A stretch of DNA of 64,000 bases from an uncultured Lachnospiraceae bacterium (lineage in GTDB: Bacteria; Bacillota; Clostridia; Lachnospirales; Lachnospiraceae). The notes beneath the pieces are model-generated. The model ran no database searches. It was not told the DNA's origin and worked only from the letters and a program-made list of their open reading frames with translations. Of the stretch, positions 43,807 through 53,113 are shown piece after piece (the stretch's first letter is position 1; each line of letters opens with the position of its first letter). The position numbers were made by a program, and so were the translations under genes. Where the stretch lies: contig CAQGLR010000006.1 in the NCBI GenBank assembly GCA_948794795.1, forward strand, positions 1 through 64,000, given 5' to 3'.

Positions 43807-44178
43807 TTAAATATCATTGATATCTAACATATGTTCAGTAGATACATATTTCTTTTTGCGCCCCCAAAAAAAACATTTAACTGAACCACTACCGTCTTTA
43901 GTTGATAGTGGTTCAGTTAAATGTTTTTTATAAGAACTATCTCCAGCAATTTTTAAATCACAAAATAATTTATGTGAATCATATCTTTTATCATAATATG
44001 CACTTAACATCTGCGTTGTATATGATTTGCCAAACCTTCTTGGCCTGCTGGCACAGACCAGTTTATCTCTTGTACCAAGTGTTTTATTAATATAGGCAAT
44101 AAGACCTGATTTATCCACATAAAGCCCTTTGCGTATAGCAGCAAACCCATCATTTCCAATATTTATATACATTCCCAT
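43807..44178 (-). pseudogene. Truncated AAA-ATPase-like protein (PF09820-type)
   Basis: Only the first quarter of an AAA-ATPase-like/DUF1703 protein (normally more than 500 residues) is present. The start reads MGMYINIGNDGFAAIRKGLYVDKSG and the nucleotide-binding SRPRRFGKS is intact near residue 45. Family resemblance ends at SSYKKHL, exactly where a perfect 24-bp inverted repeat begins. The remaining codons translate the hairpin and unrelated sequence. The ATG at 44176-44178 has GGAG upstream. It cannot be a functional ATPase, since Walker B and the C-terminal domain are missing. Confidence 0.8.
43868..43929. repeat. Perfect 24-bp inverted repeat at the break of the AAA-ATPase-like gene
   Basis: Positions 43868-43891 and 43906-43929 are perfect complements around a 14-nt loop. 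On the minus strand the second arm ends in eight T, so it would work as a terminator. The outer arm coincides with the last recognisable codons of the ATPase gene, suggesting a fold-back duplication or an insertion scar. Confidence 0.85.
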
Positions 44179-44289
44179 ATATCTGTGCTCCTGTTTATAA
44201 TTATATTTAAAACAGTATAACATAAATATTAACTTTTGCAAAAAGAAACCTTTACATTTCCAGTTCCAACTTCTTTAAAATATGGTATT

Positions 44290-44883
44290 TTAATTCTTTG
44301 TTATAAGAAAATAAACATCCACTCCCCAGCTGTCGTCCTTATTTTCTTCATATGCATCCTGGACAAGTTCTGTAATATTTACATTCTCTTGGAAACAGCC
44401 TACAGGTGTTGCTGTAATACCAGCATTTTCCACATCTTTAAAATATAGCCTTAACTGCCCGTCACTAAATAAATATAATTCCCCTGCTTTAACCTGTAAT
44501 ATTTCCTTTTCATCATCCCTCGTATAACTGCCTCTTATATTCTGTGCTACATAACCATCTTCTTCCTCATAAGTATATGTTGGAAAACGCATTTCTTCTT
44601 CAGAAAGATATCCCAAAATTGTCTCTGTAGCTGCATTATTATACATATCAATATTATAAGACTTGTCATTAACCAGTCCTATTTTAGCTGATACTGCACT
44701 GCTTAATACATCACCACTATTCTGGCTGCTTTCTTCTTTATTATCTTCTTCCTTGTCAATGCTGCCGCCCGGATTAATAACTTCTTCTGGTGGCTCTTCC
44801 ACTTTTCTTTCACTATTACTGCAGCCTGCCAGGCATATACACACAACAAATCCTAACAATATTTTCATAATATTTCTTTCCAT
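44290..44883 (-). CDS. Lipoprotein with a cyclophilin-like domain (tentative)
   Basis: The 197-residue protein has a lipobox (ICLAGC, cysteine near 21), an acidic linker rich in Glu, Asp, Ser and Asn (about 25-60), and a compact beta-rich domain. In that domain AGELYLFSDGQLRLYFKD near 135 and TPVGCF near 160 resemble cyclophilin-like-fold proteins. The family call is tentative. ATG 44881-44883 follows GGAGG. The gene starts 13 bp after the stop of the damaged ABC permease, so it probably belonged to that transporter operon. Confidence 0.7.
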   Translation of the reverse strand: MERNIMKILLGFVVCICLAGCSNSERKVEEPPEEVINPGGSIDKEEDNKEESSQNSGDVLSSAVSAKIGLVNDKSYNIDMYNNAATETILGYLSEEEMRFPTYTYEEEDGYVAQNIRGSYTRDDEKEILQVKAGELYLFSDGQLRLYFKDVENAGITATPVGCFQENVNITELVQDAYEENKDDSWGVDVYFLITKN

Positions 44884-44896
44884 AATAATCCTCCAC

Positions 44897-46303
44897 TTAT
44901 TCTTCACTTTGTCCAATCAGGTTTATAATATTTACATCTTTAAGTTTTTTTGAATACAGCCATGCAAAACAAAAGAATGTTAATGGAACTAAAACCAGCG
45001 GGATAATATTCCCTGTTATTCCAGTTACTGTACTAAATTCTCCAATACCAAATAAACGGGACAGCCTGCCAGTTATCCTGCTGCTAAACAATGCTGATAA
45101 AATACTTCCTGCTGCTGCACCAGCACCTGGCACAGCAAAGAAACGCATTGCAAATGACATTCTTAACTTTATATTTGTAATCCCAAGGCTTCTGTAAACT
45201 GCCAGGTCTGCCACTTCTTTAACAGGAAAATTTATCTCTATTAATATTCCTGTAGAATCTACCATTCCATTTGCAAAAATACTTGTTACAATCCCGCAAG
45301 GCAATATGCCTGAAACAGTCCCCATTATTACACCGCCTCCATAAAGCAGTAAATAAACTATTTGTATCACTTTTGAAGAAAGTCCTGTAGTTTTTAATAA
45401 TGCCATATCCTTTTTTTCTTGTGAAATTACCATTTCTAAACTATGACATGTTATAACCATACATATAAGAAAAAGCATTATTGAAAAAAACACCATAAAC
45501 CCAGCTAATATATTCTGTAATAAAACCATATAATTTAATATGGACTCCTTCTTATATGTAAATTCTGTATATCTTAAAAGACTTGTTTCCTCTATTAATT
45601 TCTGGTAAAATCCTGAATCATTAAGGAGACTGTTATCCTGCTTTAAAATATGGAACATTGCACCAGTCCTTGCAAGGGTATCATTACCAGATGTACTTTT
45701 AATGTCCTGTTGTATTTCCTCAAAATCATTACGGCTTATAATAAAACTTTTCATATCAATCATGGAACTTCCCATAAAAGCATCTTCAAAAAAACCGGCT
45801 ATTTTAAATGTTCTTTTTCCATTATTCCTCAAAATTCCAAAAGTAATATTATCCCCAATATCTATATTATATAACTGCCGGATTGCAGGAGATACATAAA
45901 CAGTCCCATCCTCTGCCTGCCTCCCTTTATACCTTTTATTATTACTATCAATAAAACAATATGGATATATATCTTCATAGACCATTAACTGTCCTTCATT
46001 ATCAGAATAATTTCCACCTGCTTCATATCCTGCATAAATAATATTTTGCACTGTAACCTTTTTAACATCCTGGACTTTACTTATATCACCAGGTAATTCC
46101 TTTGGATAATTACTGGCCCATACTGTAAAACTGCCAAAACCTAAACGGTCCATTTCCTTTTCTATAGAATTTCTTCCACTTCTATATAAAATAGTTTATG
46201 AAACCAGGCATAATACCATTACAGACATTATAAAAAATATTGAAACTACAGGAAATCTTTGTTTCCTCCATGCTGCTTTTAATAATATTTTATATTTAAC
46301 CAT
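44897..46303 (-). pseudogene. FtsX-type ABC permease with in-frame stop and probable internal deletion
   Basis: The gene starts with ATG at 46301-46303 behind AGGAGG and encodes a cytoplasmic start and membrane helix (AAWRKQRFPVVSIFFIMS). It is interrupted by TAA at 46196-46198 after 35 codons. The same frame then stays open for 433 codons. The first FtsX core (MVFFSIMLFLICMVITCHSLEM) runs at INFPVKEVADLAVYRSLG directly into what looks like the second core of two-core permeases. Full members are near 750-800 residues, so an internal deletion is likely. A later ATG at 46153 could give a fragment, but one without the first helix. Confidence 0.75.
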
Positions 46304-46318
46304 AAAATTTCCTGCCTC

Positions 46319-47071
46319 CTACCATTTTAACTTTTCAAGAAAACCCGAAAGCAGTTTTTCACGTTCTTTATCCTTCTCATGGTAGTCTGGCAAAGACAAT
46401 TCTTAAACTATTGCACCATCTTCTATATAAATAATATGGTTTCCCCTAATGGCAGCTTCTTTATCATGGGTAACAAGAATTATGCCCTGCCCCTCATTAT
46501 GTAATTCCGTAAATAAATCTAAAACTTCTTTTGTATTTGATTTATTCAAAGCACCCGTTGGTTCATCCGCAAATAAAATACATGGTTTGCCAATAACTGC
46601 CCTGGCAACTGCTGCTCTTTGGGCTTCCCCTCCAGAAACTTCTGACGGAAGATGGTCTTTTACAGATAAAATCCTCATTTTTTCTAAAAGCCTTTCCGTT
46701 TCTTCCCTTGCTTCTTTTTCTGTTATAAAAGTATTTACAAGACCTGCCATAAGGATATTTTCATATATTGAAAGGCTGCTTACAAGATTTATTTTCTGGA
46801 ATACAAACCCAAATTCACTGCCACGTATTAGAGCTAGTTCTTTTTCTGGCAACCCTGAAATATTCCTGCCTTTAAAAACCACTTTCCCGCCTGACAGCTG
46901 GTCCATACCACTAAGCATATACAAAAGTGTAGACTTGCCAGAGCCAGAAGCCCCCATAATTACTGTGAAACTACCTTTATAAATATTAATATCCACCCCA
47001 TTCAAAACTGTATTTTCCCCATAAGTTTTAACTATATTTTTTCCAGATAATATTATATTGTTATCCTTCAT
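46319..47071 (-). pseudogene. ABC transporter ATPase (MacB/BceA type) with premature stop near its C-terminus
   Basis: The ATPase domain is intact: Walker A GASGSGKST near residue 35, signature VSGGEAQRAA, Walker B ILFADEPTGALN and switch THD. A TAA at 46403-46405 follows DGAIV. The same frame continues ELSLPDYHEKDKEREKLLS to LEKLKW and TAG at 46319, which is the normal tail of this family. Only about 28 residues are lost, so the domain may still be active. ATG 47071 follows AAAGGTGG. It overlaps the small gene upstream by a few bases and precedes the damaged permease. Confidence 0.75.
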
Positions 47072-47273
47072 CGCTTTTTTCCACCTTTGCAATCATATAA
47101 TCCAGGCAAAGAAGCTGTCTTCTTTTATACTGCAGTTTTTCATTTTGTATGCCTTTACATCTGCACAAAATTCTTTCCTGCCCTTTTTTATTTCCTGTAT
47201 TCTGGCAATCTATATACTGGCATATCTGTACATGTCCTGCACCTGATTCTGATAAAATTTTTATTATATCCAT
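47061..47273 (-). CDS. Small helical protein, paralogue of the one at 49052
   Basis: The 70-residue product (MDIIKILSESGAGHVQ at the start) is predicted to be two helices with a basic cysteine-containing middle (ERILCRCKGIQNEKLQ) and ends LDYMIAKVEK. A closely similar layout occurs at 49052-49273 (AGCSEEDVLCF, LCEIHEIQSKIELLEQ). The ATG at 47271-47273 follows AAGGGGTGG, and the stop overlaps the start of the ATPase gene. The function is unknown. A regulator or adaptor of the neighbouring transporter is possible. Confidence 0.6.
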   Translation of the reverse strand: MDIIKILSESGAGHVQICQYIDCQNTGNKKGQERILCRCKGIQNEKLQYKRRQLLCLDYMIAKVEKSDEG

Positions 47274-47451
47274 TCCAAACCACCCCTTATTTAACAATTT
47301 CCTGTTATTTCCCATCTGCAAAAAAACACCTTCTGGCAATGCGGCGTTATACCAGCATCTGTGTAATAAAAAGATAACTTAAAATTAGTTTTTTCTTGTA
47401 AAATAATAAATAGTTATGTAAAATAGTATATTATAAAATGGAGGTATACCA

Positions 47452-48333
47452 ATGATTGAAACACGCCTTTTACAATATTTCCTGGCAATAGCAGAAGAAC
47501 AAAGCATTACAAGGGCAGCAAATTACCTGCATATCACCCAGCCAGCCCTCTCCAGGCAGATGATGGACTTAGAAGAATAGTTAGGCAAGAAACTGTTTAT
47601 CCGTGGCAAAAAGAAAATTACCCTTACTGAAGACGGACTATATTTAAGAAGCTGTGCCCAGGAAATCATTTCCCTTATTGACAAAACCGAAAGCGGTTTC
47701 AGGGAAAATGAACAGAACATTTCTGGCGATATACATATTGGATGCGGAGAATACCAGAGTTCCTATGTAATTATGGAAATTATACACGATATTATAAATA
47801 ATTATCCTGATATACACTTCCACTTTTTCAGCAGCAATGCCGATGCAATTATTGAACGCCTGGACAAAGGCCTGCTTGACATTGGAATACTGCTTGAACC
47901 AGAAACCAGCCAGCGTTATGATTACCAGAAACTTAACCTTAAAGAAACATGGGGTATACTTATGCAAAATAATTCCCCTCTTGCACAAAAAGAAAAACTG
48001 GTATTTAAAGACATGTCTGGTATCCCTATGATTATACCAAACCAGACATCTAACAGCAGGCGTTTTGAGCAATTATTTGCAGAACATAATCTTTCTCTTG
48101 ATGTAGTTTCCACTTATAACCTGATTTTCAATGCAAGGCTTATGGTACAGGCGGGAATTGGATATGCATTATGTATAGGCGGGCTTGTTCCTGCAAGTAC
48201 AGAACACAACCTGGTATTCCGGCCATTTGAACCACTTGTTACATCGAATTTATATCTTTTTACTAAGAAATACCAGGTATTCTCAAAAGCTGCCAAATTG
48301 TTTATCTCAAGACTTGGACAGGAACTTCTGTAA
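47452..48333 (+). pseudogene. LysR-family regulator with one in-frame stop
   Basis: The full frame of 293 sense codons has normal LysR length. The N-terminal HTH reads AEEQSITRAANYLHITQPALS and the C-terminal substrate domain is complete. TAG at 47578-47580 interrupts it after MMDLEE, immediately before LGKKLFIRGKK, where homologues usually have another Glu (GAG to TAG is one change). GGAGG lies 7 nt before the ATG. The regulator is divergent from the damaged ABC genes and convergent with the LysE-type exporter, whose regulator it may have been. Confidence 0.8.
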
Positions 48334-48443
48334 AGGTTCTGTGTTATTTAAGGAGTTAAATACTGCCAGTGTATAAATACATAAAAACCATATAATTTAC
48401 CAGCCTGGACTTATAAATAAAAAACCGGATTACGTATATAATC

Positions 48444-49055
48444 TTAATTACTTTTTATTATCATGGCAACACCAAATACCAGCATAAAACTTCCTAGTAC
48501 AATATTCATAACTTTGTATATTTTATTTGTAATCCGGTTCCTGAAAATTGCCACAGCACCTGCCAGTATTATCCACCAGCAAAGAGTCCCCGCTAATATG
48601 CCAGCAAGAAGACTTATGCTTTTCTGTATGCTTAAATTTCCATTAATTCCAAATGTAGTAAAAGCAATTATAAAAGATAAAATTGTTGCTGGATTCATAA
48701 TTGCTGCCCCAAATGATGACAGAAAACAAAATGCCAGGTTTCCTTTTACTTTATTGTCTATCTCTGGTTTTTGTTTATTTTTTAGTATAGATATGCCTAA
48801 TATTATTATTAAAAAACCACCTGGTACTTGTATATAAAACTGGTATTTTGTTATAAAGTCTGGAATTATGGTAATGCCAAATACACCAGCACATCCATAT
48901 ATCAAATCCGCTGCTGATGAACCTATGCCTGTAATTATACCTGCAGTAAATCCTCTTTCCACAGTTCTTTGTATAGTTAATGCACCTATAGCTCCTGCAG
49001 GCACCCCAAATATTAATCCAATTAACATTCCTTTTATAAATAATATGAATATCAT
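48444..49055 (-). CDS. LysE-family exporter
   Basis: The 203-residue membrane protein has six predicted helices and the LysE/RhtB pattern, with GVPAGAIGALTIQRTVERG near residues 17-35, GSSAADLIYG near 44 and MNPATILSF near 120. It should export amino acids or related small amines. Its ATG overlaps the stop of the upstream small gene (ATGA), so it is the last gene of a translationally coupled five-gene operon that begins with an amide hydrolase. Confidence 0.92.
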   Translation of the reverse strand: MIFILFIKGMLIGLIFGVPAGAIGALTIQRTVERGFTAGIITGIGSSAADLIYGCAGVFGITIIPDFITKYQFYIQVPGGFLIIILGISILKNKQKPEIDNKVKGNLAFCFLSSFGAAIMNPATILSFIIAFTTFGINGNLSIQKSISLLAGILAGTLCWWIILAGAVAIFRNRITNKIYKVMNIVLGSFMLVFGVAMIIKSN

Positions 49056-49273
49056 ATGGTACTGCCTCTTGCCAGTTGTTCCAGTAATTCAATTTTACTT
49101 TGTATTTCATGTATTTCACAAAGCAGTTTTTTACGGTGTGTTTCTAATATATACAATTCTTCTTTTTTATTATGTTTCTTTTTACATTCACAAAAACATA
49201 GCACATCTTCTTCACTGCATCCTGCATCCCTCATATTTTGTACAAACGACTCTATATTATCTGTATGGAACAT
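49052..49273 (-). CDS. Small cysteine-containing helical protein
   Basis: The 73-residue protein has a short N-terminal helix (DNIESFVQNMRDAGCSEEDV), then CFCECKKKHNKKEEL and a long helix with heptad-like leucines (LCEIHEIQSKIELLEQLA). Its ATG overlaps the stop of the DUF3737 gene (TAATG) and its stop overlaps the exporter start. It resembles the 70-residue protein at 47061. No known function. Tight coupling argues that it is real. Confidence 0.7.
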   Translation of the reverse strand: MFHTDNIESFVQNMRDAGCSEEDVLCFCECKKKHNKKEELYILETHRKKLLCEIHEIQSKIELLEQLARGSTI

Positions 49274-50160
49274 TACACTGCACACTCCATCTTTACTGTT
49301 TCTGGAATATCCAGAACTCCACGTAATATAATCTGTCCAGTACATTCCATAACCGGTTCATCCCATATTTCCTCACCCAGGCTGTCCACAATAATAGTTC
49401 CAGACTTTGGATTTTTTATAGATTGAATATATCCGTTTATCTCTGCTTCTACCTCTGAATATTCAAATGCAAGGTCTGTATTTTCCATAGTACAGTTTAT
49501 TAACTTAAGGTTTTTGCAATAACAAAGTGGCTGTGTCCCTGTAATTTTGCAGTTAACCAAGGTAAGCCCTTCCGAAAACCATCCAAGATATTCACCTTTC
49601 ACAACACTATCTTTTACTATTACATTTTTACTATGCCAGAATGCATCTTTTGTATCAAGCACACTATTAGAAATTTCCAGGTTCTCCATATACTGGAATG
49701 AATATTTTCCAGACATTTTTACATTGTCAAGAATAACATCTTTACTATCCATAAATAAATATTCTGATATAATCTCTGTATCTTTAAGAGTAATTTTCTG
49801 TGATTTCCAGCCAAACTCCTGGGAATTTATCTTACAGCCAGAAATAGAAATATTATTACATTCCCTTACTGCTTTAATCCCTCCTAACACAGAATTTATA
49901 ATCTCTGCATCACTTGAATACCATATGGCTGCCCTTGTTAATTCATCCATTGTTACATCTTCTAATGAGAATTTCCTTACATGCCACAATGGATAACGCA
50001 ATGAGAAACTACAATTTTTAACATTTACATCCCTTGCCTCTTTTAATACTGATTCACCATCTGCTTCCCCTGCAAATATGCAATTAATTATATCTGCATT
50101 TTTTAAATTATATAAAGCTCTTTCTTCATCATATTGTTTATAATTTATTATCTGTCTCAT
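49273..50160 (-). CDS. DUF3737-family right-handed beta-helix protein
   Basis: The 295-residue cytoplasmic protein is built of about a dozen repeats of roughly 20 residues with the pattern of a parallel beta-helix (for example DVILDNVKMSGKYSFQYMEN, LEISNSVLDTKDAFWHS). It matches what I know as DUF3737. Its biochemical role is unknown. The start overlaps the stop of the upstream acyl-AMP ligase (ATGA) and its stop overlaps the next gene, so it is stoichiometrically coupled to them. Confidence 0.88.
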   Translation of the reverse strand: MRQIINYKQYDEERALYNLKNADIINCIFAGEADGESVLKEARDVNVKNCSFSLRYPLWHVRKFSLEDVTMDELTRAAIWYSSDAEIINSVLGGIKAVRECNNISISGCKINSQEFGWKSQKITLKDTEIISEYLFMDSKDVILDNVKMSGKYSFQYMENLEISNSVLDTKDAFWHSKNVIVKDSVVKGEYLGWFSEGLTLVNCKITGTQPLCYCKNLKLINCTMENTDLAFEYSEVEAEINGYIQSIKNPKSGTIIVDSLGEEIWDEPVMECTGQIILRGVLDIPETVKMECAV

Positions 50161-51494
50161 AATAATCCTCCTTCAATTATAATTAAACGTTTCTTTCCTG
50201 TATTTATATCTGGTGGAATACTTTTTACAAAAAATATATCATACGATATATTGCCAAGCCCTTTTTCATGTAATACCGCATCCAGGTTTCTTTTAAGTTC
50301 TTTCCTTAATTTTATTTTAGAAACAGTATTTTTTATTTCTGCTATTACCTGGAATTCATGCTTTGACTTTTGTATAAACTGGTAATCCAGCAATCCATCT
50401 ATACAAAATCCCTCTACTGATAATGGATGTATAAATTCTTTAGTCTTGTCTTCTTTCATAAACCACATTACATCTTCATTCCTGCAAAGGAGCACATCTG
50501 CATTTGTAAAACAACAGCCAGGGCTTCTTTCCCTTAAACTTATCTTATCAGATATATGGTAACGGATAAGAGGCTGTGTATAATTATAAAGACACGTTAT
50601 ATACATTTCACCATCAATTACTTCTACTATATTTAAGTCATCAAATAAGTACATTCCATCTGTTGCATTTCCTTCTACTCCTAATGCCAGTGATTCACTT
50701 GCACCATAGAAATTAATGACAGGACACTTAAATGTACTTTCCAGGAAAGCCCTTAGTCCAGGTGCAAGTGGTTCACCACATGAAATTACTCTTTTAATGC
50801 AACAGCCAGCTGTTTCTTCTGCAAGCATCTTAATAGCAGAAGGATATCCAATAATAATATCTGGTGCAAATTCTTTTACTATTCCCTCCCATTTTGCAAC
50901 TGGTGTGTTAATATCCAGAAACAATTGTGGTATTCCAAGACCCTGTATGCCATCACTGACAGCCATCGCTCCGCCATACCTTCCATCTGTTGCTGCTATG
51001 TAAAGAACTCTTGGTTTATTTTTTAGGAATTTTAATATATCCTTTATTCCCAGGCCCCATAATGCCCCTCTGGTAATTCCTGTAAGCATCTGTTCCCAGG
51101 CTTTACTGTTATATACAAAATATCTTGGCTTACCCGTACTTCCTGATGAATGTACTATATGAAATCCACCATTAAAAATTTCATCTTTTTTATTATTCTG
51201 GTCAAATTCAATTAATGCTTTCTGTGTTATTCTTTTATCTGTAACTACTTTATCAAAATTTTCCATAAGTATTTCTTTATTTATAACTGGAAATTCCTTA
51301 AGAGGGACAGAATTTATATTTTTGTTTGTAATTCCTGCTTTTTCAAATGCCTCTTTATAATACACAGAATTATTGTAAGCATGAAGAAGAATTTTTCTTA
51401 ATTTCTTCTGCTGTAACCTTTGTATCTGGCCTTTAGTTTTACTTTCATTTCTTTTTAAATTCCATAATGAAAATATCATTCCTGCATATCCCAT
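50157..51494 (-). CDS. CapK/phenylacetate-CoA ligase-like adenylating enzyme
   Basis: The 445-residue protein belongs to the PaaK/CapK group of adenylate-forming enzymes. It shows the N-terminal NNSVYYKEAFEKAGI, the P-loop-like VHSSGSTGKPRYFVY near residue 113, ISCGEPLAPG near 238, NFYGASESLALG near 260 and YTQPLIRYHISD near 312. A terminal catalytic lysine region is present (GKKRLIIIEGG). It probably activates an aromatic or amino acid-like carboxylate. AGGAGGG precedes the ATG. It follows the amide hydrolase by 15 bp. Confidence 0.87.
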   Translation of the reverse strand: MGYAGMIFSLWNLKRNESKTKGQIQRLQQKKLRKILLHAYNNSVYYKEAFEKAGITNKNINSVPLKEFPVINKEILMENFDKVVTDKRITQKALIEFDQNNKKDEIFNGGFHIVHSSGSTGKPRYFVYNSKAWEQMLTGITRGALWGLGIKDILKFLKNKPRVLYIAATDGRYGGAMAVSDGIQGLGIPQLFLDINTPVAKWEGIVKEFAPDIIIGYPSAIKMLAEETAGCCIKRVISCGEPLAPGLRAFLESTFKCPVINFYGASESLALGVEGNATDGMYLFDDLNIVEVIDGEMYITCLYNYTQPLIRYHISDKISLRERSPGCCFTNADVLLCRNEDVMWFMKEDKTKEFIHPLSVEGFCIDGLLDYQFIQKSKHEFQVIAEIKNTVSKIKLRKELKRNLDAVLHEKGLGNISYDIFFVKSIPPDINTGKKRLIIIEGGLL

Positions 51495-51509
51495 CTTTCC
51501 CTCCTCCTT

Positions 51510-52601
51510 TTATCTTTCTAAACGTAATAAAAATTCCTTATTATAATTTTCACGATGGTAATAAGCAGCTGTAAGTGCTGTCTGGTCAAATACCACACTC
51601 CACTCTGTAGATTCAAATTCCCCAAAGTTCCCTTTACTTACACTGCTTAATGTATCTTTAACCTGGCCTGCATCCATTAAAGAATTTTCTTCTAAAGCTT
51701 TTTCTAATATATTAAATCTTGTATGTGACTGTTCTGTCCCAATTCCGTTTTTTTCACCTTCTGCAAGATAATAATTTGTAAGAACAGGGGTTTCTGTTAT
51801 TTCCATTTCATTATTTACATATTCCACTGTAACACTTTTCCCTGTAATATCTGCAACTGCCAGATGTACCATATAGTCCATTGACGCATGGAAATCATAT
51901 TGTTTTAACAATTCTATTGCTTCATCTGTTGTAGATGCTTTATTTAATAACATACGGACTGCTGTTGTCGTTGTAATATCTGGTTTATCTGTATCCTGGG
52001 ATATAGTATCTGCATCTTGTATCATATTTACAGCTACACACAGCCCCTTTTCATTCATTCCGTCTAATGGTGCATAGAGTGCTGCAACTGTTAAAGTTTC
52101 ATCACTAAGAAAATTTGATACTGGTCCTGCACCTTGCTTAATAAAATCAAGGTTTACTGTTGAAAATGAAGCATATCCACTATCTGGATAAGAAATTACT
52201 ACCATAGCTTCACATTGGTCCCAGTCAAAATTCCTTCCAAAATAATAACCACCTTCTTTATTTTCTACAGATATTGTACTGCATCCAAATGCAGGTCCTT
52301 CAAATAATAAATTATCCGCTTCACTAATTAATGTACTTGTAAGATACTTTAAAACACCGGAATCTGATTCTGCACCGCCCTGTTCCAGGAAACTGTCAAA
52401 TCCATAATTTCCATTAAAACTTACAACTGAAAATCCCTGTTCTAATTCTGTAATTGTATTATCTGTTGTAATATATTCCTTTCCTGTTTCTTCCTGAATT
52501 TCCACATTATACACATAATCTTTATCTACATTATTATTTCCACATCCAGTTATAATACATAATAGTATGGCAGCAGCTGTCCAAACTCTTACTTTCTTCA
52601 T
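51510..52601 (-). CDS. Lipoprotein Ntn-type amide hydrolase (choloylglycine/acyltransferase-like)
   Basis: The 363-residue lipoprotein (lipobox IITGC, cysteine near 20) has the linear amide C-N hydrolase fold. The catalytic cysteine is in FGCSTIS near residue 107, GRNFDW follows near 122 and MNEKGLCVAVNM near 185. It resembles penicillin V acylase/bile salt hydrolase and acyl-CoA:6-APA acyltransferase relatives, but here the cysteine is internal, so N-terminal processing would be required. Surface location suggests it cleaves external N-acyl amides. It heads the operon with the acyl-AMP ligase, DUF3737, a small protein and the LysE exporter. Confidence 0.85.
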   Translation of the reverse strand: MKKVRVWTAAAILLCIITGCGNNNVDKDYVYNVEIQEETGKEYITTDNTITELEQGFSVVSFNGNYGFDSFLEQGGAESDSGVLKYLTSTLISEADNLLFEGPAFGCSTISVENKEGGYYFGRNFDWDQCEAMVVISYPDSGYASFSTVNLDFIKQGAGPVSNFLSDETLTVAALYAPLDGMNEKGLCVAVNMIQDADTISQDTDKPDITTTTAVRMLLNKASTTDEAIELLKQYDFHASMDYMVHLAVADITGKSVTVEYVNNEMEITETPVLTNYYLAEGEKNGIGTEQSHTRFNILEKALEENSLMDAGQVKDTLSSVSKGNFGEFESTEWSVVFDQTALTAAYYHRENYNKEFLLRLER

Positions 52602-53113
52602 AACATCCCCTTCTTTCTTAGAAGTTTCTTTTAACCAGGCTAACAGTGCTATTTACATACCTTTGAGATATTTGCTTTATGGGTACATTTTACTTCCTGT
52701 TACAAAGAATAGCAAATACCTATATTGAATACATTATTATAACTTTTATGTATATCTCTATAATATAAAATATTTTTGAGTCACGTCCATTTCATAAATT
52801 CCAATAATTTCTATTTAACGTGAGTCCGGCAAAATAAAAATCCATAAGCATAGTTCTATGGTATAATTTAATTGACCATTAAAAAGATTACCAAAGGAGA
52901 ACAAGCTTATGGATGATTTAATTATATTGGTATTTTATGAAATTGACAACTTTTGTAAGAAATTTATTCCTTATATGGAATAACACGGACGTGATTTTTT
53001 AGTTTCCCCATTTTTTAAAATATACAAAGATTATATTACTCTGGCAAAATACCTGTGTACTAAAAAAATGGGGAACCTCAAATAAAATATTAGTTTGTTT
53101 CCATAATTACCAA
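52602..53113. other. Intergenic region containing an IS982-derived miniature element
   Basis: This 512-bp gap between the amide hydrolase operon and the chemoreceptor holds the element at 52781-52994. The remainder is AT-rich. An AATGGGGAA-type inverted motif near 53020-53085 (CCCCATTTTTTAAA and AAAAAAATGGGG) could be a terminator for the chemoreceptor gene that ends at 53114. Confidence 0.5.
52781..52994 (+). mobile_element. 214-bp miniature element with IS982-like transposase start
   Basis: TCACGTCC (52781-52788) and GGACGTGA (52987-52994) are terminal inverted repeats. The flanks TTTTTGAG (52773-52780) and TTTTTTAG (52995-53002) match at 7 of 8 bases, as expected for an aged target duplication. 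Inside, GGAG precedes ATG at 52910 and 24 codons (MDDLIILVFYEIDNFCKKF) that resemble the N-terminus of IS982-family transposases, then stop. The rest of the transposase is deleted. Confidence 0.65.

Noticed and set aside
47523..48072. Minus-strand frames opposite the LysR gene
   Set aside because: The plus-strand frame has full LysR similarity on both sides of the stop. The minus-strand frames have no recognisable features.
44897..48333. Stop-codon reassignment or selenocysteine/pyrrolysine readthrough
   Set aside because: The interruptions use both TAA and TAG, and intact genes in the window end normally with these codons (TetR ends in TAG). Local gene decay is simpler.
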